NCBI GenBank assembly: GCA_017439615.1
Contig: JAFSIU010000155.1
Location: 1 to 5,109 of the forward strand
Direction of reading: 5' to 3'
DNA: 5,109 nt
From: Bacillota bacterium
Lineage (GTDB): Bacteria; Bacillota; Dehalobacteriia; UBA4068
Part shown: one piece after another, positions 1-5,109 of the stretch
Position numbering within the stretch: the stretch's first letter is position 1
Layout of the letters: every line of letters begins with the position of its first letter
Notes under the pieces: generated by a model
The model's input: only the letters and a program-made list of their open reading frames with translations
What the model was told of the DNA's origin: nothing
The model's database searches: none
Position numbers and translations under genes: made by a program

Positions 1-370
<370 letters not shown>

Positions 371-396
371 TCACAATACATAGTTTTTCTTATACT

Positions 397-405
397 ATTT
401 TACCA
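397..405 (-). promoter_or_regulatory. Candidate extended -10 promoter of alaS
   Basis: The minus strand reads TGGTAAAAT here, an extended -10 element (TG, one base, then TAAAAT). It lies in the 70-nt gap between the permease stop and the alaS start and would give a leader of roughly 30 nt. The region 17 bases further upstream (CTATAC) does not resemble a -35 hexamer, so the call rests on the extended -10 alone. Readthrough from the permease gene is an alternative, since no terminator is evident in the gap. Confidence 0.35.
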
Positions 406-431
406 CGAATTTCTGAAAAGTATAGTAATTT

Positions 432-1448
432 TTATGCTTTTGCACGAGAAATACGGCAATAAATATAAGAAATAAGCAGTTTTAAGGCTGCCGCGGTGGG
501 TACTGCAAATATAAGACCAAACAAGCCGAAATAAAAACCTCCGAACAAAACCGCAAAAATGACGGTAAGCGGGTGTATGCCTATGCGGGAACCCAATATT
601 TTCGGGGAGAAAACAGTACTTTCCAATTGCTGAATAATAATAATGCCTAAAACAACATAAAGTGCATTTGCAGGACTTTGCATAAAAGCAAGCAAAACAG
701 CAGGTATTGCTCCGATCAATGGCCCAAAATATGGAATCAGGTCGCATATACCAAGCAATAATGCCAGAAGAATGGCATAAGGCAGCTTCAAAAAGCTGTA
801 AAGGACAAAAGAAAGCACAAAAACAATTATGCCAAGCAGAACATAACCGCTGAAAAAGGAACGGTATATACGGTTTATATCCCCTGCTATGCGCGATATC
901 TCATCGCGTTCATCAATTGGCAGAACAGAAATGATACCTCTTTTCATTTTTTCTCTGTCTTTTAATATATAATAGCTTAATAACGGAGCCAGAAGCAGCG
1001 CAAACAAAAACTGAGCTGCACTTTTTAAGCTTGCCGTCAAGCTTTCCGTATTGATTTTTCCTGCATCCTGTAAAATTTTGTCGGCAAATTCAGCAAGCAC
1101 ATTCTGTGATATGCCAAAGGTTTGCAGAAGCTTTTCCACTTTGGCAAGATATGTCGGGATATCTGATACTATTTTTGTCAGTTCTCCTGTCAACAAAGGT
1201 AATCCCTTAGCAATAACAATATAAAGCAACAGTGCAAACAGCAGATAGACAAAGAGAACTGTCAGAATCAAGGGGATTTTATGTCTTAACAAAAAATCTG
1301 CCAAAGGCTGCAAAAAATATGCTAAAAGAGCAGCAAAAATAAAGGGCAGTATGACCTGCCCCATATTTATCAGCAGAAAGGCAATCAGTGCTGCTGAAAA
1401 CAAAAAGGTAATTTTTATATAAAAGCTTCTTTTTGCTGCAGAATCCAT
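432..1448 (-). CDS. AI-2E family transporter (TqsA/YdgG-type permease)
   Basis: Integral membrane protein of 338 aa from the chosen start, within the usual length of the AI-2E transporter family (PF01594). Hydrophobic segments lie at about 12-45 (a helical pair), 57-82, 143-162, 200-220, 223-256, 262-275 and 295-328. A charged, mostly soluble stretch lies at about 86-140. Family hallmarks include the PYFGPLIGAIPA motif at 239-250 and the C-terminal block PKILGSRIGIHPL (282-294) followed by GGFYFGLFGLIFAVP (303-317). Members range from autoinducer-2 exporters to Na+/H+ antiporters, so the substrate cannot be read from sequence. The ATG at 1448 is preferred because AAGGAG (1453-1458) lies 4 nt upstream; an in-frame GTG at 1466 has no ribosome-binding site. 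It begins 23 nt after the small upstream gene, so the two are probably co-transcribed. In Firmicutes this permease is often found just upstream of alaS, as here. Confidence 0.93.
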   Translation of the reverse strand: MDSAAKRSFYIKITFLFSAALIAFLLINMGQVILPFIFAALLAYFLQPLADFLLRHKIPLILTVLFVYLLFALLLYIVIAKGLPLLTGELTKIVSDIPTYLAKVEKLLQTFGISQNVLAEFADKILQDAGKINTESLTASLKSAAQFLFALLLAPLLSYYILKDREKMKRGIISVLPIDERDEISRIAGDINRIYRSFFSGYVLLGIIVFVLSFVLYSFLKLPYAILLALLLGICDLIPYFGPLIGAIPAVLLAFMQSPANALYVVLGIIIIQQLESTVFSPKILGSRIGIHPLTVIFAVLFGGFYFGLFGLIFAVPTAAALKLLISYIYCRISRAKA

Positions 1449-1452
1449 ATTG

Positions 1453-1458
1453 CTCCTT
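1453..1458 (-). promoter_or_regulatory. Shine-Dalgarno site setting the permease start
   Basis: AAGGAG on the minus strand, 4 nt before the ATG at 1448. The spacing is on the short side, but the site lies downstream of the alternative GTG at 1466 and so excludes that start. Confidence 0.6.
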
Positions 1459-1471
1459 TGCGACACTCAAA

Positions 1472-1675
1472 CTATCTCATTCTTCTTGCCAATCTTCTGC
1501 CCATATAGCTGATGCGGTGTCCTGCTTCATTGGCAAAATGTGCCGTCATATCAGCTGCTTTTGACCGCATACAGCGCATATCACCCATTTCGCTTTTGAG
1601 CAATATACCACCTGCCAACACCATCATACCTGCTATCATGCCTGCTGCAAAACAGCATTTATCTGACATTCTCAT
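1472..1675 (-). CDS. Small methionine-rich membrane protein of unknown function
   Basis: I do not recognise this 67-aa protein. The ATG at 1675 follows GGAGGTGA with ideal spacing, which makes it a credible gene despite its size. Residues 7-26 form one hydrophobic segment beginning with two cysteines (C7, C8) and rich in Gly, Ala and Met, so it is probably a single-span membrane protein. The remainder (27-67) is polar and ends in a strongly basic tail (RRLARRM at 60-66). Eleven of 67 residues are methionine and three are cysteine (C7, C8, C35), an unusual composition. The layout of one N-terminal span and a basic amphipathic tail loosely recalls YtxH-like small envelope proteins, but no family motif supports that. 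It sits 70 nt after the PRC-barrel gene and 23 nt before the permease gene, so it probably shares their transcript. Its role is unknown. Confidence 0.72.
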   Translation of the reverse strand: MRMSDKCCFAAGMIAGMMVLAGGILLKSEMGDMRCMRSKAADMTAHFANEAGHRISYMGRRLARRMR

Positions 1676-1680
1676 AGAAA

Positions 1681-1688
1681 TCACCTCC
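1681..1688 (-). promoter_or_regulatory. Strong Shine-Dalgarno site of the 67-aa gene
   Basis: GGAGGTGA on the minus strand, complementary to the 16S rRNA 3' end over eight bases, with GGAGG ending 8 nt before the ATG at 1675. It is the main evidence that the short reading frame is translated and that the ATG at 1675, not the ATG at 1669 or the GTG at 1684, is the start. Confidence 0.75.
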
Positions 1689-1705
1689 GTTTTTGTTTAT
1701 AGTTT

Positions 1706-1719
1706 TGCTTGATCAAGCA
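1706..1719. repeat. Perfect 14-bp palindrome between PRC-barrel and 67-aa genes
   Basis: TGCTTGATCAAGCA is its own reverse complement. It lies in the 70-nt gap after the PRC-barrel stop codon. No U-run follows on either strand, so it is not an ordinary intrinsic terminator. On the minus strand the preceding bases repeat TATGCTT. It could be a dimeric-protein site, an RNA-processing hairpin, or chance in AT-rich DNA. Confidence 0.45.
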
Positions 1720-1745
1720 TAAAGCATACACTTAAATTTTGGTAT

Positions 1746-2186
1746 TCAGTTTTTGATAAAGCCTTGTTCGCAGGGATGCAACTCGGAAAAATTCACCCTC
1801 TGTCTGCCCGAACACAGATCCTCATAAATACCACGTGAGATCTCAAAGGCATATACCTGCTGATTTTCCAGCATAATATCGCATATATCCCCCAGACATC
1901 TGCCTGATGAATCAAAAACCTTTTGTCCCACAAAGCTGTTGCCTGCCGCATTTTTCGGTGCTTTGGCAGGCTTTTGCTCAAAATCCTTCAGATAAATCCC
2001 CTTTTTGCCAATAGCTGCTATTTGCTGTGCGGAAATCAGTATATCTTTAGTAAACAGGCCTTGAGTTGTAACTGTCAGTGACTTCATACTGCCGCAAGTC
2101 TCGGCTGAATAACCCTTGACCACTCCAAGTTGTTTTTTGTTCATATCAAAAACCGGCAAACCAACTAATTCCCTTCCATAAAGCAT
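1746..2186 (-). CDS. Double PRC-barrel domain protein
   Basis: A 146-aa soluble protein with two PRC-barrel-like halves. The first is residues about 1-70 (GRELVGLPVFD at 4-14, then QLGVVKGY at 19-26 and KDILISAQQIAAIG at 47-60). The second is about 84-146 (FVGQKVFD at 85-92, then RCLGDICDIML at 96-106). The halves are joined by a Lys/Ala/Pro linker at 71-83. Each half shows the typical pattern of a VGxxVFD entry strand followed by a (L)G(x)(V/I) strand. PRC-barrel proteins include the RimM C-terminal domain, photosynthetic reaction-centre subunit H and the YlmC/YmxH group; for stand-alone bacterial versions the role is mostly unknown. The ATG at 2186 is chosen because AAGGAG lies 8 nt upstream; an in-frame GTG at 2195 would overlap that site. 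Five cysteines (31, 97, 102, 125, 139) are noteworthy for so small a protein, but they form no clear metal motif. It heads the minus-strand group leading to the permease gene. Confidence 0.85.
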   Translation of the reverse strand: MLYGRELVGLPVFDMNKKQLGVVKGYSAETCGSMKSLTVTTQGLFTKDILISAQQIAAIGKKGIYLKDFEQKPAKAPKNAAGNSFVGQKVFDSSGRCLGDICDIMLENQQVYAFEISRGIYEDLCSGRQRVNFSELHPCEQGFIKN

Positions 2187-2194
2187 TTGGCACA

Positions 2195-2200
2195 CTCCTT
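2195..2200 (-). promoter_or_regulatory. Shine-Dalgarno site deciding the PRC-barrel start
   Basis: AAGGAG on the minus strand, 8 nt before the ATG at 2186. It overlaps the alternative GTG codon at 2193-2195, which therefore cannot be the start. I could not find a convincing -35/-10 pair for this gene in the AT-rich region upstream. Confidence 0.7.
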
Positions 2201-2251
2201 TTTTGTTTTTATATTGCCCAAAATCAACAATAATGATTTAAGAAACGACTG

Positions 2252-2281
2252 TTGAAATTAAGACAGTTTTTTTGCTATAAT
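2252..2281 (+). promoter_or_regulatory. Near-consensus sigma-A promoter of the 61-aa gene
   Basis: TTGAAA (2252-2257), an 18-bp spacer, then a perfect TATAAT (2276-2281) preceded by TG at 2273-2274, making an extended -10. Transcription would begin around 2288, giving a leader of about 26 nt before the ATG at 2314. It is one of the two best promoters in the window by match to consensus. Confidence 0.8.
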
Positions 2282-2300
2282 TAACATAAATATTGGGAAT

Positions 2301-2306
2301 AAGGAG
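2301..2306 (+). promoter_or_regulatory. Shine-Dalgarno site of the 61-aa gene
   Basis: AAGGAG lies 7 nt before the ATG at 2314. It excludes the in-frame TTG at 2293, which is upstream of it. Confidence 0.75.
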
Positions 2307-2313
2307 AAAAGCT

Positions 2314-2499
2314 ATGTGGGAGGAACTGGAAATCAGCAGCGGCACTGCGATCATCGTGCTCATCGCCTTATACTTCATCATCAAATGGGGCGTCAAAAAC
2401 GGCATCAGAGATTATTTCAAAGAGGAAGAACAGAAAGAATCGATGCTGAAAAGATATGAAGAATATCATAATGAGCAAGAAAACGAAAAAAATGAATAA
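2314..2499 (+). CDS. Small single-span membrane protein (possibly DUF6019-like)
   Basis: A 61-aa protein and the only plus-strand gene in the window. It begins MWEELEISSGT, has one hydrophobic segment at about 10-27 (rich in Ile, Leu, Ala and aromatics), then KNGIRDYF at 28-35 and a highly charged tail (36-61) of mostly Glu, Lys, Asn and Gln that is probably helical. The N-terminal pattern and the WxVKNGI stretch after the span recall, from memory, a small Firmicutes family listed as DUF6019; I cannot confirm this. The function is unknown. Support for a real gene is strong: an extended consensus promoter, an AAGGAG site at 7 nt, and a terminator straight after the stop. It is transcribed alone, divergent from the PRC-barrel gene and convergent with mnmA, so it interrupts an otherwise minus-strand cluster. 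The tail is richer in A and G than the neighbouring genes. Confidence 0.82.
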   Translation: MWEELEISSGTAIIVLIALYFIIKWGVKNGIRDYFKEEEQKESMLKRYEEYHNEQENEKNE

Positions 2500-2502
2500 A
2501 AC

Positions 2503-2547
2503 AAAAAAAAGCAGAAAGAGTTTATCTTTCTGCTCTTTTTTGTTTTT
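2503..2547. terminator. Bidirectional intrinsic terminator between the 61-aa gene and mnmA
   Basis: GCAGAAAGA (2511-2519) pairs perfectly with TCTTTCTGC (2525-2533) around a 5-nt loop, and A2510/T2534 can extend the stem. On the plus strand it is followed by a T-rich tract (2534-2547). On the minus strand the A-run at 2503-2510 supplies eight U residues. It therefore ends both convergent genes; the plus-strand T-tract touches the last bases of the mnmA stop codon. Confidence 0.88.
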
Positions 2548-3571
2548 AAGCAATGATTCCGCCGCCCAAAACAATTTCGCCGTCATAAAAAACTGCGGAC
2601 TGACCGGGGGTCACGGATTTCTGTGGAAACTTGAAGTTCAACCTGGCACAGTTTTTCCCCTGCGGGATCAACACTGCTTCTATGGGCGAGGATTTATATC
2701 TTAATTTGACCGTTATCTGCACGGGCTCGGATATCGCCTCTGCACCCTGCCATTCAATATTTTCCACCAGACAGGAATCGGAATTCAAATCTTCTTCCCT
2801 ACCCAGCACGACCTGGTTTTTCTCTGCATCAAGTGCGCATACATAAGCCGGATATCCCAGCGCAATGCCCAAGCCCTTACGCTGACCGACTGTATAGCAT
2901 TGCAGTCCCTGATGCTTTCCAATAACCTTTCCTGCAAGGTCTACAAAATCACCCTTTTGGAATTCTACGCCATTTTGCTGCAGGAAGCTACGATAATCAC
3001 CATCCGGAATGAAGCAGATATCCTGACTGTCAGGCTTGTCACTGATGGAAAGACTGAATTCGGCAGCCATTGCTCTTATCTCCTGCTTGTCATAATCACC
3101 AAGTGGAAGAATGAGTCTTGATAAAAGCTGCTGAGAAAGACGATATAATACATAAGACTGATCTTTGGCAAGCTGTTTTGCCTTACGCACTGCAAATCTG
3201 CCATTATATTGAGAAATACGGGCATAATGACCTGTTGCAATTTTATTTATTCCGAGCTCATCTGCCAAGCATTCCATAAAAGCAAATTTGACCGTGGGAT
3301 TGCACACAACGCAAGGATTGGGAGTGTGAGCCGCATTATATTCACGGATAAAGTCATCAATAACAAAGCAAGAAAAATCCTGCCTGACATCTACTATATG
3401 ATGTTCAATCCCCAATTGCTCTGCAACGGCCGCTGCTTCATCCGGGCTTTCGCCAAATCCCGTATCCATAGTGGCTGCAATGACTTCATATCCTTGTTTC
3501 TGCAACAACAGTGCTGCGACAGATGAATCTACTCCGCCGGAAAGCGCCAGCAGAACCTTCTTTTCATTCAT
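2546..3571 (-). CDS. mnmA: tRNA-specific 2-thiouridylase MnmA
   Basis: MnmA adenylates U34 of tRNA-Lys, -Glu and -Gln and replaces its C2 oxygen with sulfur, giving the s2U found in mnm5s2U. The 341-aa protein is complete. The PP-loop SGGVDSS (residues 11-17) binds ATP. C90, in TPNPCVVCN (83-91), and C186, in DSQDICFI (181-188), match the catalytic cysteine pair of the family. TGHYAR (113-118) and KDQSYVLY (136-143) are also typical, as are GQRKGLGI in the central domain and the C-terminal SVTPGQSAVFYDGEIVLGGG. It is somewhat shorter than E. coli or B. subtilis MnmA (about 370 aa), mainly because the region after the first strands (MDTGFGESPDE, 35-45) is compact. The start at 3571 follows GGTGA at 4 nt. 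Its sulfur donor is normally a cysteine desulfurase, which is often encoded next door; here the upstream neighbour is nifU, 50 nt away across a hairpin. Confidence 0.97.
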   Translation of the reverse strand: MNEKKVLLALSGGVDSSVAALLLQKQGYEVIAATMDTGFGESPDEAAAVAEQLGIEHHIVDVRQDFSCFVIDDFIREYNAAHTPNPCVVCNPTVKFAFMECLADELGINKIATGHYARISQYNGRFAVRKAKQLAKDQSYVLYRLSQQLLSRLILPLGDYDKQEIRAMAAEFSLSISDKPDSQDICFIPDGDYRSFLQQNGVEFQKGDFVDLAGKVIGKHQGLQCYTVGQRKGLGIALGYPAYVCALDAEKNQVVLGREEDLNSDSCLVENIEWQGAEAISEPVQITVKLRYKSSPIEAVLIPQGKNCARLNFKFPQKSVTPGQSAVFYDGEIVLGGGIIA

Positions 3572-3582
3572 AATATCACCAC

Positions 3583-3613
3583 AAAAAACAAAAGCAGCTT
3601 TCAGCTGCTTTTG
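3583..3613 (-). terminator. Intrinsic terminator or attenuator between nifU and mnmA
   Basis: An 11-bp perfect stem (3589-3599 with 3603-3613) has a 3-nt loop. On the minus strand it is followed by six U residues (3583-3588). It begins 8 nt after the nifU stop codon and ends just before the mnmA ribosome-binding site. As a full terminator it would leave mnmA without an evident promoter, so partial termination that lowers mnmA expression relative to nifU is the simpler reading. Confidence 0.8.
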
Positions 3614-3621
3614 AAAAAAAC

Positions 3622-3987
3622 TTATTTCTTTGCTTCGTATTCAGCAATAGCTGCCTTCAAAGCATCAGCAGCGAGAACGGAGCAGTGAATCTTGAAGCCG
3701 GGCAAACCGCCGAGTCTGTCGACAACTTCTTCATTGGTGAGCTTCTTGGCTTCTTCCAAAGTAAGTCCCTTTGCCATTTCGGTCAGCATGGAGCTGGAAG
3801 CAATAGCTGCAGCGCAGCCAAAGGTCTTGAACTTGATATCTTTGATAACATCATCTTCAATATCGAGATAAATGAAGGTGGTGTCACCGCAATCTTCACT
3901 CTGAACTCTGCCAACTGCAGAAAGATTTTCTACCTCGCCGACATTGCGGGGATTTTGAAAATGATCCAAAACTGTTTCGTTATACAT
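3622..3987 (-). CDS. nifU: Fe-S cluster assembly scaffold, IscU/NifU N-terminal type
   Basis: A 121-aa scaffold on which Fe-S clusters are built from desulfurase sulfur and then handed to apoproteins. It opens with VLDHFQNPRNVGE (6-18). The expected cluster ligands are all present: C33 and D35 in DCGD, C58 in FKTFGCAAAIASS (53-65), and H101/C102 in KIHCSVLAADAL (99-110). There is no long insertion between the second and third cysteines, so it is the IscU/NifU type and not SufU. It lacks the C-terminal NifU domains, as expected for the short form. Two deviations stand out: QSEDCGD replaces the usual G-P-x-CGD approach to the first cysteine, and LPGFK (95-99) replaces the LPPVK chaperone-recognition motif. 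The start at 3987 is set by GGAGGG at 7 nt; an upstream in-frame ATG at 4011 has no such site. No nifS gene adjoins it, which is unusual. It has its own promoter and dyad, and a hairpin follows. Confidence 0.94.
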   Translation of the reverse strand: MYNETVLDHFQNPRNVGEVENLSAVGRVQSEDCGDTTFIYLDIEDDVIKDIKFKTFGCAAAIASSSMLTEMAKGLTLEEAKKLTNEEVVDRLGGLPGFKIHCSVLAADALKAAIAEYEAKK

Positions 3988-3994
3988 TCTGATT

Positions 3995-4000
3995 CCCTCC
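3995..4000 (-). promoter_or_regulatory. Shine-Dalgarno site deciding the nifU start
   Basis: GGAGGG on the minus strand, 7 nt upstream of the ATG at 3987. It selects that codon over the in-frame ATG at 4011, which would add eight residues not seen in typical family members and would lie only about 10 nt from the predicted transcript start. Confidence 0.8.
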
Positions 4001-4013
4001 GAACAATTCATAG

Positions 4014-4029
4014 TAATCCAATAGGATTA
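4014..4029. promoter_or_regulatory. Operator-like dyad over the nifU transcription start
   Basis: On the minus strand TAATCC and GGATTA form a perfect 6-4-6 inverted repeat. It touches the last base of the -10 element and covers the expected start point, the classic place for a repressor site. The short AT-rich dyad and its position before an Fe-S gene would fit an Rrf2-family regulator (IscR or CymR type), but that is inference; no regulator gene lies in the window. As RNA it would make only a weak 6-bp hairpin. Confidence 0.55.
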
Positions 4030-4057
4030 TATTAACACTACAGAATATACTTGTCAA
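4029..4057 (-). promoter_or_regulatory. Strong sigma-A promoter of nifU
   Basis: A perfect TTGACA (4052-4057), a 17-bp spacer and TAATAT (4029-4034), preceded by TG to give an extended -10. TATAAT also occurs three bases further on (4026-4031), but at a 20-bp spacing. The -35 hexamer overlaps the rarA stop codon. Transcription would start near 4021-4022, giving a leader of about 34 nt, so nifU can be expressed independently of rarA. Confidence 0.82.
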
Positions 4058-5109
4058 GAGTCTTTGTTCTTAATTTTTCGCATATGCTCAGCAAGTTTTT
4101 GCTCGCGCTCATTTTCCTGCGGCTCATAATATACTCTTCCCTGCAGTTCATCGGGCAGATATTGCTGCTCGACATAGTGATTTTCATAATCATGGGCATA
4201 TTTATAACCAATATGCCCCAGTTCCTTGGAGCCGGAATAGTGCGCATCGCGCAAATGGATCGGCACGCCGGAAAAGGGCTTGTCCCGCAGATCCGCTTCG
4301 GCAGCAAAAATTGCCAGCGTGGACGAATTGGATTTGGGGGCGGTGGCGATATAAAGCACTGCTTCTGCCAAAATAAGCTGCGCCTCGGGGAAGCCGACAA
4401 AGCGAGCCGCATCGGCAGCTGCTTGCGCGATGACCAGCGCTTGCGGATCGGCAAGACCGACATCCTCGGCAGCACAGATAACAATGCGGCGGGCGATAAA
4501 TTCGGGACTTTCCCCTGCTTCAATCATTCTTGCCAGCCAATGCAAAGCAGCATCAGGATCGGAGCCGCGCATGGATTTGATAAAAGCCGAGGCAACATCA
4601 TAATGCCAATCGCCGTGTTTGTCATAGGCAAGCACCTTTTTCTGTATACTCTCACGGGCGATATCCATAGTGATATGTATCACTCCATCTTCAGGCGGAG
4701 TGGAAAGCACTGCCAGTTCCAAAGCATTATAGGCAGTTCTCGCATCACCGGAGGACATTTCGGCCCAAAAGCGCAGCACACCATCATCGCAGCTGATATT
4801 TTTCTCGCCCAAGCCTCTTTCCTTATCTTCAAGTGCTCTTTGCAAAAGCGAAACAATATTTTCGGCTGTCAGCACCTCAAGCTTGAATATACGGGAGCGT
4901 GAAAGCAGCGCACGATTGACCTCGAAATAGGGATTCTCGGTGGTGGCACCGATGAGAATGACCGTACCGTTTTCCACCGAAGGCAGCAGGGCATCCTGCT
5001 GACTCTTATTGAAGCGGTGTATTTCATCAATGAAAAGCAGAGTGCGCTTGCCATAAATACGAAGATTTTCTGCCGCTTCATTCATCACATTGCGCAAATC
5101 AGCGACACC
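4054..5109 (-). CDS. rarA: Replication-associated recombination protein RarA (MgsA), C-terminal 351 aa
   Basis: RarA is a tetrameric AAA+ ATPase of the clamp-loader/WRNIP1 group that acts with SSB at stalled replication forks. The gene enters through the right edge; the first roughly 70-100 codons, with Walker A, are outside. Visible in the fragment (numbered from the edge) are Walker B LLFIDEIHRF at 24-33, NKSQQDALLPSVENGT at 34-49, sensor 1 GATTENP at 54-60, the arginine-finger region LLSRSRIF at 68-75 and the sensor 2 stretch SSGDART at 119-125. The tetramerisation and C-terminal domain follows, with IARRIVICAAEDVGLADP at 205-222 and a typical end in which HIGYKYAHDY (299-308) leads into HYVEQQYLPDEL (311-322). 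In several Firmicutes rarA precedes a regulator and desulfurase gene; here nifU follows at once. No terminator is visible after it, so some readthrough into nifU is possible. Confidence 0.96.
   Translation of the reverse strand, partial: GVADLRNVMNEAAENLRIYGKRTLLFIDEIHRFNKSQQDALLPSVENGTVILIGATTENPYFEVNRALLSRSRIFKLEVLTAENIVSLLQRALEDKERGLGEKNISCDDGVLRFWAEMSSGDARTAYNALELAVLSTPPEDGVIHITMDIARESIQKKVLAYDKHGDWHYDVASAFIKSMRGSDPDAALHWLARMIEAGESPEFIARRIVICAAEDVGLADPQALVIAQAAADAARFVGFPEAQLILAEAVLYIATAPKSNSSTLAIFAAEADLRDKPFSGVPIHLRDAHYSGSKELGHIGYKYAHDYENHYVEQQYLPDELQGRVYYEPQENEREQKLAEHMRKIKNKDS

Noticed and set aside
1676..1745. Terminator after the PRC-barrel gene
   Set aside because: The palindrome here is not followed by a U-run on the minus strand, so it does not fit an intrinsic terminator.
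2187..2300. Minus-strand promoter for the PRC-barrel gene
   Set aside because: TATAAA-like strings occur in this AT-rich region, but none has a credible -35 hexamer at 16-18 bp spacing, so I do not list one.
3209..3526. A 105-codon plus-strand frame antisense to mnmA
   Set aside because: It is entirely inside mnmA, with no start signals and no recognisable domain.
3988..4011. Upstream ATG at 4011 as the nifU start
   Set aside because: It lacks a proper ribosome-binding site and lies almost at the predicted transcript start, while GGAGGG is ideally placed for the ATG at 3987. Family N-termini also begin near MYNETVLDHF.
4038..4523. A 161-codon minus-strand frame overlapping rarA
   Set aside because: It is out of frame with rarA, and its product is rich in Pro, Arg and Ser, typical of a shadow translation.
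4051..4902. A 283-codon open frame on the plus strand, antisense to rarA
   Set aside because: It lies wholly within the confidently identified rarA coding region, its product resembles no known family, and it has no convincing ribosome-binding site or promoter. It is a shadow frame produced by rarA codon use.

Overview
The window looks like a housekeeping stretch of a Firmicutes (Bacillota) chromosome. The reasons are the gene neighbourhood (rarA, nifU/iscU, mnmA, a PRC-barrel gene, an AI-2E family permease, alaS), strong AGGAGG-type ribosome-binding sites and intrinsic terminators. A Negativicutes-like or related lineage is possible because the AlaS N-terminus has the form best known from Gram-negative bacteria, but the taxonomy is inference. 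Almost everything is read from the minus strand, and both window ends cut through genes.

In the direction of minus-strand transcription the layout is as follows. The C-terminal part of rarA (AAA+ ATPase of stalled replication forks) ends at 4054. A strong promoter overlaps the rarA stop codon, carries a perfect dyad over its presumed start point, and drives nifU (Fe-S scaffold, 121 aa). A hairpin with a U-tract lies between nifU and mnmA (tRNA U34 2-thiouridylase), so mnmA may depend on readthrough or attenuation. A bidirectional terminator (about 2503-2547) separates mnmA from the only plus-strand gene, a 61-aa single-span membrane protein with a near-consensus promoter. Divergent from it, the minus strand continues with a double PRC-barrel protein (146 aa), a methionine-rich 67-aa membrane protein, an AI-2E/TqsA-type permease (338 aa), and the first 120 codons of alaS, which has its own candidate promoter.

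The themes are translation (mnmA, alaS), sulfur and Fe-S handling (nifU, mnmA) and genome maintenance (rarA), with small envelope proteins of unknown role between them. No cysteine desulfurase (nifS/iscS) or Rrf2-type regulator gene lies between rarA and mnmA, where related genomes often carry them. I see no mobile element, CRISPR array, tRNA, rRNA, riboswitch or T-box in the window. No intergenic gap exceeds about 130 bases. I do not see a clear new system. The points most worth following are the lone nifU with its operator-like dyad and motif deviations, and the two small membrane-protein genes.
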